Shown here in pieces: positions 52,001 to 61,001 of a DNA stretch of 64,000 bases. How positions within the stretch are numbered: position 1 is the stretch's first letter; each line of letters starts with the position of its first letter. The translations under genes and the position numbers were made by a program. The notes below the pieces were generated by a model that saw only the letters and a program-made list of their open reading frames with translations, had not been told where the DNA came from and searched no databases. The stretch is from Apostichopus japonicus (lineage: Eukaryota > Echinodermata > Holothuroidea > Aspidochirotida > Stichopodidae): positions 15,249,917 through 15,313,916 of the forward strand of contig NC_092571.1 in the NCBI RefSeq assembly GCF_037975245.1. The letters are read 5' to 3'.

Positions 52001-55000
52001 ACTAAAATGTCCCCAATGTACTGCTTTAGGCCCCTCAGAATAATAAAAAACAGGCCTTGAATCGAAAGTCAGGCCATCTATAAACTAGATACATTTATGT
52101 ATACAGATACTGTACATCTAGCAGGATCATCACATAAGAGCACCTCGGTTCATCAGCCGTTTGTTTTGTTCTTTTGCATTCAGCTGGGAAGAATTGAGAA
52201 TTATAGTAGCACAATGTTCCATTTAGAATTACTTAAATAGATCTAAATTATAGTCTAAATATACCAAAGAATGAACCATTTGACTTCAAAGTTTTTCTTT
52301 TCTTTAGAAGTGTCGACCTAGATCACCATCCACCCCCCCCCCCCTCCTCCCGCTACACTAGAGGGCAGGTCCAAGCTATTTGCACTGTGACGTACGGGAC
52401 ATTTCAGAGACTTAAATGTGTCTAAAAGTTATAAAAAATCTATATTCCAGAAACTTTTTTCAGGTTTTCATATTTGTTATTGCTGCTACTTTATTTTATG
52501 AAGATTTCCTACACTTGCTTTAATTAGGTCCCATCTTAATTAATGTACAGTGTGACGTACGGGACCAGAGAATTTTGTGTTTTTTTTACTAAAGAGCAAA
52601 GCTGAAATCCCTCTGAAATTAGGAGGGCAGTAATCAAGCTGTTATAACTAGTGAATAGCCTAACCTTCCAAGGGCTAAGCTGTAACATATTAGAAAAAAA
52701 TATGAAGCCATTCCAGTTCAGTGATTACACAAACTAAAATTGTCCTGTGACGTACGGGACATGTGACGTACGGGACAATTTGTCCAAATAAAAATTGACT
52801 ATGAAAACTCATATTTTTATTCCTGAATATATATACCATAACAAGCTGATTTCTACATAAAAACATTAATTTGGATATGCCAGAACAATGTCATAGATAA
52901 TTTCATGCCATATTTCCTTCTTTCGGGGATCGAAAAGATCAGTGACTGTACTTGTGAGATCATTCCACTACATGAAACATGGAATGCATAAAGTATTAAT
53001 CTACTCTACACATACATCAAATACTCATAACATCAATTTTAGCTTTGTTAGACCACAAATGATCAAAGATGCAAATTTTGGTGCAAAACTGTTTTGGTAT
53101 ATATACTGCACAACACTGTATCATACTCCCCACTATTGACCCTCAAGTTGAAATATGATCGATCCCATTCAAAACATATCAAAATGTCCACAGTAACGTC
53201 CACATAATGTCCATCTATGAAACTAGTACAACAAAGAAAGAAACTCTATAGACCTAATACTGGTTACCAGACCAAATACTCATAACATCAATTCTAGCTT
53301 TGTTAGACCACAAATGATTCAAGATGCAAAGTTTTGATACAAAACTGTTTCGGTATATATACTGTACAACACTGTATCATACTCCCCACTATTGACCCTC
53401 AAGTTGAAATATGATCCATCCCATTCAAAACATACCAAAATGTCCACAGTAATGTCCACGTAATGTCCATCTATGAAACTTAGTACAACAAAGAAAACTC
53501 TAAAGACCTAATACTGGTTACCAGACCAAATACTCATAACATCAATTCTAGCTTTGTTAGACCACAAATGATTCAAGATGCAAAGTTTTGATACAAAACT
53601 GTTTTCGTATATACTGTACAACACTGTATCACACTCCCCACTATTGACCCTTAGGTTGAAATATGATCCATCCCATTCAAAACATATCAAATTGTCCACA
53701 GTAACGTCAATGTAATGTCCATCTATGAAACTAGTACAACAAAGAAAACTCTATAGACCTAATACTGATTATTGAACAAACTCATGAGTGATTGTCCTCT
53801 GCAAAAATTGGGCGAGCGAAACTCTACACTTGTAACTAAAAATCTCAATGTCTACTATCTAAGTTCAGGACACAAGAACATTGTTGCACAGTCATGATAG
53901 TCACACTTCACGATAGGCCTACGAAATGTTGAAATGCAAACTCAACATTATTGAAGTCGTCCTCATTCTATGTCAATGTTGAATAGCATTGTAGATGATT
54001 CTGTATCCCACACACACGCAATTGACTTCCCGATAGTTTATTGAACAACACCTGGGCTGTTGGTGGTCATTGGTCAATAGTTTATTAGAAGCCATGATGT
54101 GCTCTTCAGGTATGCAGGGATTATAAGTTGCAACTACCATCTTTAACAAAATAAATTTGTAAGCATTGGAAGGTTTCCAGTAAAGGTACCCATTGGAGCC
54201 CATGCATGTTTATTATGTATAAATACAGGGTTTCCCCCACACTATGTCCCGTACGTCACATTTTGTCCCGTACGTCACATTTTAAATTTTGATAATTCGA
54301 TTTGCTGTGAATATTATTTCAATTTTTTTGGGATGGATTTTGTTGAACAATGTTCTTAATTAGAACTTTATTACAGAATATCACCCCAAAAAATTGTTCG
54401 TCCATATCAACACTTGAAAAAAAGTGCTGAAAATTGTGACGTACGGGACATCAGTATTTGGACACTAGCTATTTAGCATATTTAATTGATGAACCCCCAA
54501 ACATAATATATCAAAATAATTGGAAGGAAGGGTGTATCATGTCCCACATAACTTATATTCAATAAGTTCATATTGCTGGCAGGGAAATAGGATTCCAAAT
54601 GTCCCGTACGTCACACTGCAATTTGAATTTATGCAAATTAGCCGGCTGTAATTGTTCGAATAGGCAAAACAATTAAAAAAAAATATGAAAATCTGAAACT
54701 TCAATAATTCAGCTTTAACATGACACCACATTTACAGTAGGGTGCTTCAGTAAAGTTTGAAATTTGGCTTCTAGGGATACAACAGCTTGGACCTGCCCTA
54801 GAGTAAGGTTCGATAAACCCACAACTGCATCCCTCCTTTATCAAATACTTCATGGCACTCCATGAATTTTACAGTGTGCACAATCTTGCATTTGCAGCTA
54901 CTTATATGGACCTAAATCATTGTCTAAATATGCCTCAGAATTCACCATTTGACACTTACAAAAACAAATTGTTGGAGAAGCTTCATTTATCCCAGGGCAG

Positions 55001-56828
55001 CTCCCATTCTTCATAAAATCTTTGTCTCTGAACTTCCACGAAAGTTCCTTACCAAAATCAGTTGGGGGAGAGAGAGTTGAATTTTTGCCCCTCCCCCCAC
55101 CATGGAAATCCTGTGCACGCTACTGATACGCTATGAATGTATAATGTTGCAATTTGTCAAATTTTAGTCTGCCTTTGACAAATCATGTAATAATAAAGCT
55201 GCATTAGTCTTTAGATTAAATATCAATAAACAGAGAAGAGATATGAATACTTTATTGGCAATTTGTTGGAACCAGAAAGCGAAAAGCATCACCATTTAAT
55301 TCACTGGTAAGGATTTTACAGTATGGAATTGTTATTTCAATTCCTATCTGAAATATCCTGTAGACACATAGATTGTATGAAAAATAAGGACATTTTCTGT
55401 TACCAATTTTGAGCTTGAAAATCCCTACAACATTTGTTATTATAGATTGAGTGAACTACATGACATTGGTTAAAGGCACAGTGAAATATTTTGAAAACCT
55501 ACAAGTCACCTGGTATATATCACAAAACAAATTGCCAATTTGAGACTAATTGAGGCAACCTTTTGACCCCTTGAGCCAATTATTCCACCATTTGAGATAA
55601 CCTATTGACCCTGTTGACCCCCCCCCCCCCCTGAGAGTGAAACTGGATAACTGCCACTTGAGTGTGCCTAAAGCAATACTACATAAGAACTTTCCTTGAA
55701 CTTTCCTGGATGACTTATAGAGCCCCTTCAAAAAGCTGAACTGGATTTGACCAGAGTATGTTCACCAATGCAACACGTTTTGAGCTATTGGCTGTCAAAG
55801 ACAACCTCTTTTGCACATCAGAGCAACTTTACAACCTCATAAATTAATATTGAGAAAAGCTACAACTCTGAGTTTGGTAAGTTGTAGGCACTTCATACTT
55901 ACAATTTAATTAAAAAGACCCTCACAGCTCTCACATAGTTAATTTGGTAAAAAAAGTTTGCATCAAGCCCCCTTCCTCATGCAGAATAGCAGCATGAAAT
56001 AGCTGCACAACTTACAAATATATTGCAGGAAAGCATGTAATTATTATTGTGTATTGTTTGGACTGGACATAATACCCTCTACAAGAATCAAGTACCATGA
56101 AGCAATAGTTTAGGAACAATTCATCACTGAAAATATCACATTTTTTGCAAAAAAAATTTTAAAAAATGAATAATTTGGAACTTTTAACCATTCTATGGGA
56201 TAGTCTCTAGGCTTCAGTGATAGAAATGCACTAGGATGTTTAATTGCTGAGAAATCAGACCTCACAAGAAAATGCCAAAATTCCATGGTGGCGACAAATT
56301 GCGGAATTTCAAAGTGTGATAATTTGGCCAATTTTGAAGCAATGCAACTGAAATTTTCAGAATATGCTCATTTCATGGTGCTCTAATCATGCATTGATGG
56401 TGGTAATTTTTGGAGAGGGTCCAGCAACAGAAATCCGAGATTTGACAAGAAATGATTCGTATGCCAAATTGGCGGAGACTGTCATACATTTATACGTAAG
56501 AAATATCACTTTCCATGTTTATATTATAATTGAGTACTTTTGTTATTCTCGATGAAAGTGAGAGGTTGTTGGGGGGGGGGGGGAGGTTGGGTGGATGATT
56601 CACACTTTACACTCTAACAATTAACAAAGATCAATATGTGTAAACTGGTACATATCCATGAAAAGGGACAGCAGAGGGGAAGTGTGGCGAGTATTATATT
56701 TTAATCAGGAGTATTTTAACAATTATACAATGGCCCTTAGTGAAGACAATGAAATTGACTGTGTGCTCACCTTGTCCGTTGATAGTCACACCCACAAGCG
56801 ATATGATCAGCAAATGAGAAAGCAACAT
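36758..56828 (-). CDS. Secreted fibrinogen-related protein, gene B (5 coding exons)
   Basis: Exons 56828-56771, 43780-43710, 41791-41609, 40044-39780 and 37017-36758 join in phase. They give 837 nt, 278 residues plus TAA. A signal peptide (1-19) is followed by a short linker (20-43: ACPITSKAGATTTKAG then INNNGACS) and a fibrinogen C-terminal domain from about residue 54. The 278-residue length is close to that I recall for sea cucumber fibrinogen-like protein A (about 282). It keeps VFQRRVNGSVDFNRNWT and DHEFWLGNE. The calcium loop reads DRDITESTNTCA (210-221): Ile replaces the usual Asn/Asp after DRD, so calcium binding may be weakened. Secreted recognition of glycans or microbes is a family-level expectation, not shown here. 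Several insertions sit in its introns without breaking the frame. Confidence 0.87.
37018..39779. other. Intron 4 of FReD gene B
   Basis: It contains a hAT-type MITE (37597-37975). About 38000-39300 has little similarity to unit A and no recognisable gene. The ends (37018-37500 and 39300-39779) align with unit A. Confidence 0.5.
37597..37975. mobile_element. hAT-type MITE, 379 bp
   Basis: The terminal repeats CAGTGGCGGAGC and GCTCCGCCACTG are flanked by an 8-bp duplication, TATCGAGG (37589-37596 and 37976-37983). Size, CAG terminus and 8-bp duplication fit a non-autonomous hAT element. Confidence 0.9.
39780..40044 (-). CDS. FReD gene B exon 4 (core of fibrinogen domain)
   Basis: The exon has 265 nt, from TTGTAAAG/GTTTTT to AACA/GTAAGT. 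The translation starts VFQRRVNGSVDFNRNWTSYK, then EGFGQLDHEFWLGNEKLHYL, ending HASRFFGTN. It shows the consensus QRR, where gene A has QRC. Confidence 0.92.
40045..41608. other. Intron 3 of FReD gene B
   Basis: No exon or element is seen. It aligns with 8516-10078 of unit A. Confidence 0.6.
41609..41791 (-). CDS. FReD gene B exon 3 (start of fibrinogen domain)
   Basis: The exon has 183 nt (61 codons), phase 0 on both sides. It encodes SMSIIDGSLTNCRAIYTAGC, GPFEAYCDMET, then LYDMESNLCTQRGWT. The nine bases GATATGGAG appear twice within 21 nt, suggesting a short duplication that created DMETLYDMES. It is one codon longer than in gene A. Confidence 0.92.
41792..43709. other. Intron 2 of FReD gene B
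   Basis: Apart from the MITE at 42174-42753 it aligns with 10259-11517. An extra segment of roughly 90 bp is present near 43265-43345. Confidence 0.55.
42174..42753. mobile_element. hAT-type MITE, 580 bp
   Basis: The left end is CAGTGGCGGACTGG and the right end CCAGTCCGCCCCTG, with the 8-bp duplication ATGGTATG at 42166-42173 and 42754-42761. Unit A has one ATGGTATG at the aligned position. No coding frame is seen. Confidence 0.92.
43710..43780 (-). CDS. FReD gene B exon 2 (short linker)
   Basis: The exon has 71 nt (two bases plus 23 codons) between CTTTTTCAAG and GTAAAC. It encodes ACPITSKAGATTTKAG followed by INNNGACS, that is, two KAG units only. The flanking Cys residues and both splice sites match gene A. 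Confidence 0.82.
44370..44640. repeat. ~130-bp tandem repeat family, block 3
   Basis: Two degenerate units carry TTTGACCTCTGGTGACC and GTATGAAAAGTATCCATGAT. Unit A has lost about 190 bp of this block near 12500. Confidence 0.6.
45776..46596 (+). mobile_element. 5'-truncated non-LTR retrotransposon (reverse transcriptase end)
   Basis: The insert is flanked by an 11-bp duplication, AATAGAACCGC (45765-45775 and 46597-46607). Unit A has no insertion there. The frame from 45776 to 46321 includes the reverse-transcriptase catalytic motif QYADDISW (YADD at 45833-45844) and LKINCTKTEKF further on. After a frameshift, other frames continue with RRLRFFGHLARLQEDAP near 46335-46385 and a DRDTWRRLITEHVG-like end. 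It ends in a TACTACTACT tail. It is a dead fragment; the clade (RTE-, Jockey- or CR1-like) is not resolved. Confidence 0.88.
46800..47300. repeat. ~130-bp tandem repeat family, block 4
   Basis: Three to four degenerate units carry CACCAAAAACAATAGG, GTATCCATGATTCCTGTCTT and TTTGACCTCTGGTGATCT. A perfect TGACCTTTGACCT is at 46831-46843. Confidence 0.7.
47640..52350. repeat. Tandem ~1.8-2-kb repeats in intron 1 of gene B
   Basis: The phrase GCTTAA(A/C)GAAAAGAGAAATA occurs near 48270 and 50225, and TTCTCTCAAGTTCTGACCCT-like text near 49921 and 51692. Each unit has a purine-rich segment (GGGTTTTGG, AGGTGGAGAGGGTGGGG) followed by gene-free sequence. Unit A has only the last copy (about 19740-21300). 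Confidence 0.6.
52363..54798. mobile_element. 2.4-kb TIR element with eight GTGACGTACGGGAC motifs
   Basis: The terminal inverted repeat GGGCAGGTCCAAGCT is at 52363-52377 and, inverted, at 54784-54798. TAGA (or CTAGAG, depending on where the end is drawn) is repeated on both sides, and unit A has a single CTAGAG at the aligned site. The motif is forward at 52387, 52552, 52747, 52763 and 54436, and reversed at 54246, 54265 and 54601. Four lie in the left 415 bp and four in the right 555 bp. A ~254-bp repeat fills the centre. No transposase frame is seen. Confidence 0.87.
53018..53770. repeat. Three tandem ~254-bp repeats
   Basis: The units start with CAAATACTCATAACATCAAT at 53018, 53273 and 53527 and share TTTGTTAGACCACAAATGAT and CATACTCCCCACTATTGACC. 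They sit in the middle of the 2.4-kb TIR element. Confidence 0.88.
56771..56828 (-). CDS. FReD gene B exon 1 (signal peptide)
   Basis: The ATG is at 56828-56826. It encodes MLLSHLLIISLVGVTINGQ with donor AAG/GTGAGC. It differs from gene A by conservative changes (LLIIS for LMILS). The open frame again continues upstream for 17 codons to a possible acceptor (exon edge 56879). Confidence 0.8.
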
Positions 56829-57905
56829 CTTGCTTGAAGCTGGTTGCCCAAAAACAGTGCTTTCCTCTTCTTGAAAGTCCTGTCCAACACAGAAAAACAA
56901 CAAGGAAAACAGCCTGTCACTTCCAAGATAATTAGGAATGAAATGACTCTATTCCTTATGGAGAGATTATTCATATCAGGCTTAAACAATGACGTGAGAA
57001 ATTAAAACATGAATATTGATTTTGATGTTCATTCCAATCACTGATTGGCTGAATACAAACATTTATGTCATAACAGCTCAATCTACTGAGATTCTACTGT
57101 TCTGAAGAGGCAGCAATGATATACACTACAGCTCTGTGTATCTGCAGAAGCTTACTTCAAATAAAAATGATAATTAAATATCAAGGTTCATAGACATGAA
57201 ATTTGCACTTCTTAACCTATGAAGATAATATAACAATTCTGAATAAAAGACACACGTTTATGACAATAGTCAACATAATAAGCTGATAAAGCCAGTTCCC
57301 TCACAATGCTCATTTCAAGCTTCCATGAGTAAATATCATAAAGATTTCAAATTTAAAAATTTTAATAACTGTAACATAAGGCAGTTTCAGCATCGATTTT
57401 TATCATATGCTGCTAATATATTTCTATATTTTCTACGAACTATAGAACACCAAAATAAATACATTTTCAAAAATCCAGAGACACAAACTAAAACATAACT
57501 CTTTAAAAATGGGGAGAAATTAATGGTTGTCTTTATCTCTGTTGCAAAAAGTACTTGTAACCTTTGTGTCTGTTTTGACAAGCTTAACGTACCCTTTACA
57601 GAGGCTTCCTGTCTAGATCTTGCTTGACGGGTTCACTACAATATACCTGAATTATTCTGGATATCTTTCAAGTATTGACTGCTCTGGAAATCCCACTCAC
57701 TGAAAACAAAGAAAAAAGGAATTGTTTCTATTTCTATTGACTGAAGATGAAGGTAAATATCCTAAAACCGTCATTGGCTATCTGTTCCTGTTTCAATTTT
57801 TTGGTCTCATGGTAAAGTAAAGGGAAATTTACAGCCAAGCTTATCAAAAAAGGGATTTACAGACTTATATAAGTATGAAAAAAACTGAAGATGAAAGTGT
57901 CATAC

Positions 57906-58073
57906 TCTAAAACCATCATTGATCATCTGTTCCTGTTTTAACTGTTTGGTCATAATCCTTACTCTGCCATTTAAGGAATCCACTAGAGTAGAGAGCCTTT
58001 CACTTTCAGAGTGCAGTTCACCTTTCTCCTTAGTTAGACTGGTCACTTTCAATTGAATCTCATCAAGAGCATT
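57906..58073 (-). pseudogene. Coiled-coil exon, unit B
   Basis: The exon has 168 nt, between TTATTTCAG and donor GTATGA. It encodes NALDEIQLKVTSLTKEKGEL and, further on, LVDSLNGRVRIMTKQLKQEQ. It is intact as an exon, but the neighbouring RING exon is damaged and would join it out of frame. Confidence 0.5.
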
Positions 58074-58503
58074 CTGAAATAACAAGATGTGAACAATAAT
58101 GTAAGGGCCAAAAAACAAAAATTAACAGTTATTTTTTATGAGTTTCTCTTAAGCTTAGCCTAGTCTTGTAACTGAACATTGGATTACTACAATGAGATTA
58201 CTTAAAGAAACTAAAGATGAGTGAAAGCATAAAGAGCTTGAGGAGCAACACGAGACTGACTCTCTAGGTACTCAACATGCAAAATAAATATTAATTGAAA
58301 GAGTGAACAAATATAATGAAAATATACTATGTAAACTAAGTACTGCAGAATAGCATGTCCAATGGTAGCTCTCACCAGTAATGGGGATAATGTGAACAGT
58401 TACAACCTCCAGTATTATATTTTTCAGAAACTTTTGCATTATTTATCATCATCATGGTAACAAGTTTGAAGACCATCAAAGAAGACCTTAAATTACTACT
58501 AAC

Positions 58504-58606
58504 CATTTGTCATGTCATGGTACACATGCCCAAAGGGACATGCAGAGACCACCTGATGATCTAACTCCAGACATTCTGAACAGATGGTACAGACAACACT
58601 TGGCAT
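58504..58606 (-). pseudogene. TRAIP-like RING half-exon, unit B, Cys lost
   Basis: It encodes MPSVVCTICSECLELDHQ, then VVSACPFGHVYHDMTN, and stays open to donor GTTAGT. The Cys directly before GH, a zinc ligand in RING domains, is Phe here, while unit A keeps Cys but is frameshifted. Direct splicing to the coiled-coil exon (phase 1 into phase 0) would hit TGA at once. A missing middle exon or a dead gene explains this; I favour the latter. Confidence 0.5.
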
Positions 58607-60452
58607 GATTAAACAGCCAATCAGCAGCAATGCACTAGGATACCATCTCTGTGTGAAAAACAACACAATTACTGTAGGACAAATACAAGTGTGTATTTGT
58701 AGTAGCCAGACTTGTTGTGCAGTTCTGGGTAGGGATATGAGTACCAGTTCAAAACCTTGAGGATGAGTACCACAACATTTTCTAAGTACCAGTGCAAAGT
58801 CAGAGTAATCCAAATTACTGTGATCATTTACAAGAACAGTTTCACACTGACATCTAAGCCTAAACTTCACAAAGTTCTAACTCTAAACTTAATTTCCAAT
58901 GGGACCTTGGCCCAAAGAATCATGAGCAAGAAATCCAATTTAAAGTTGGTTAGAAACACATTGTAGCACACTCCAGAACAAGGTTTATATACATATCTTC
59001 CCCGATACACATCTTAGTAACTCGGAAATTTTGTCCTTTATACCATGGCATCACATACCTTAAAATAACTATGATTCCTGTAGAATTTCCAGTTCTATGC
59101 TGACACCAAAAAAATGTGACAAAAATCCCATTCAGCTAACTATTGCAATTATGAGGTCATTGCTGTAAATTTGGCCAATGTTATATGATTAATGGAATAC
59201 CGTAAGTTTGCAATAGTAATCTCAATAAAGTTCTTTTAAAGGATAGCAGTAATGACAATCTTGCTGATGTTACTCAGTGGTTTAGTTCTATCCTTCAGCT
59301 ATTTGATTTCATTGACGGTTTGACCAAATTGCACCGTAAGTAGAGAGAATTATATAGTACTTGAATTAAAGGTGCAAGTCAAACTCATTTTAAACTGCAA
59401 TCCAGTATTGTAATGTAATACATAAATAGCATTGACATTACACAAAAATATATCAAAATACAAAATAGATGTTTTCATTGTTTCACTGCACGGCAAATTT
59501 GGCCATTTCTGGTTTGAACTTTGCAGATTAAAATTTTTATTGAAAAAGTGGCTACAAGTTGACTCAGAGAAATTACACTGTACAGGTATATCATTGTAAC
59601 TACATGTGTAGCACAGGGTTCCAGTTACTATCCAGTGCCATTCCAGCGCCATAGGTTTCGATCCTTCCCCCATAAAGGAAAGGCTCGAAACCCATGTTGG
59701 AGAGGTACATTTTAGGAATGGATTTTACACAGGAATTTATTTGTAAAACTTTTTTGATTCACGTCGAAGGATAGGTACACCGTCTTCAAATGTGATGGTT
59801 TGCTGGATAGACTGAATTGTATTTAAGAATAAGTTGGGACTAGATGCACAGTCTTTTATGTACATGTTGATTGAATAGTTTTAAAATGTAAAGTTCAAAA
59901 TAAAATAAAACTGTTAACACACTGCTTATCCACTAGAGAGCCTGTGTAATAGAATGTGTATACAGTAAGTAAGTTGGCCTTTTAGCCTCTGAAGAAGATC
60001 CTGCTAGAGTCGAAACGTCAGGCCAACTTACTTTTACACAAAATGTAAGTTCGTAAGAGTCGATACACTGTCTTCAAATGTATAATATAGGCTATGCCTA
60101 AAACTGGGCTAGTATACAGTAGTAACACTAACTTTCTGACTAACAGTAGCAGTACACTTGCCTCAGAGGAACAATCAATGTGTGATTTGTTCATACGCCT
60201 AGCTTACTGTAGCCTAGCCTTTGCCTGAGTTTGGACACTTGAGGAAAGGAAAACCATTATACCTCTTTCACTCCGGCAAAAGCCGTGTTAGACACGGTAA
60301 TACAATTAATTTAATTTTAGCAAATGTTTTGCCGATTCTACCGTACTCTGGCTGACAGCAGCGTTATAACTTTTATGACAGGGCCGGCCGATATATAGCG
60401 CGCTGACTCGTTTGGGTTGCAAAATTGAACAGGCCGCCGTAAACTTGGCGGG
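58607..60452. other. Spacer upstream of RING exon, unit B
   Basis: It aligns with 25784-27578 and 32254-32316 of unit A. It carries a 143-bp insertion at 59897-60039 and lacks the 4.7-kb element. No gene is seen. Confidence 0.55.
59897..60039 (-). mobile_element. Retroposed fragment with hammerhead-like hairpin
   Basis: The insertion is absent in unit A, with a duplication of about 13 bp (AAAATGTAAAGTTC at 59883-59896 and AAAATGTAAGTTC at 60040-60052). An A-rich block (AAAATAAAATAAAA) at one end would be a T-rich tail on the minus strand. On the + strand, 59970-60034 folds into a 14-bp stem (AAGTAAGTTGGCCT with AGGCCAACTTACTT). The stem encloses CTGAAGA, a GATCC/GAGTC hairpin and GAAACGTC. 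The CTGANGA and GAAA boxes resemble a hammerhead ribozyme core such as those reported in Penelope-like elements. One extra A after CTGAAGA departs from the consensus. Confidence 0.6.
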
Positions 60453-61001
60453 CGTATGGAACGCCATGTAAACTTTAATTCAATACACAGAGATATCTTC
60501 AATTTAATTCGAGATATGTGCAATTCATTTCAGGTATCTCAAATTAAATTGAAGATATCTCGCATTATTTCAGGTATCTCCAATTCAGTTTTCGATATCA
60601 GACATTGCATTTTCGATATCTTTAATTTATTTTAGATATCAAGAAATATATTAAAGGTATCAAAATAGAAACATTATTAAAGATATCTCGAATTGTATTC
60701 GAGATATCCAAAATTGAATTAGAGATATCAAGAATTCGAATTAGAGATATCCAAAATTGAATTAGAGATATCGTGAATACAAACTTGAATCAGAGATACT
60801 GGGGAAACAATTAGAGATATCCAAAATAGAATTAGAGATATCAAGAATTCTTAACTTGAATATTCTTGATATTTCTAATTTCAATGAATTAGAGATATCT
60901 GGAAATGAATTAGAGATATCTCAACATGAATAAGAGATATCCAAAGATGTATTAGAGATATCTGTAATTGTTGAATAAATGTTAAAATGGCGTTCCATAC
61001 G
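60453..61001. mobile_element. ATATC-rich MITE, third copy
   Basis: Terminal repeats CGTATGGAACGCCAT (60453-60467) and ATGGCGTTCCATACG (60987-61001) flank GAGATATC arrays. It sits at the junction of unit B with the next unit. Confidence 0.85.

Larger units (their letters stand above)
43781..56770. other. Intron 1 of FReD gene B (13 kb)
   Basis: It contains ~130-bp repeats (44370-44640 and 46800-47300), a truncated non-LTR retrotransposon (45776-46596), an extra tandemly repeated 1.8-2-kb block (47640-52350) and a 2.4-kb TIR element (52363-54798). The remainder aligns with intron 1 of gene A. No extra exon is supported. Confidence 0.6.
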
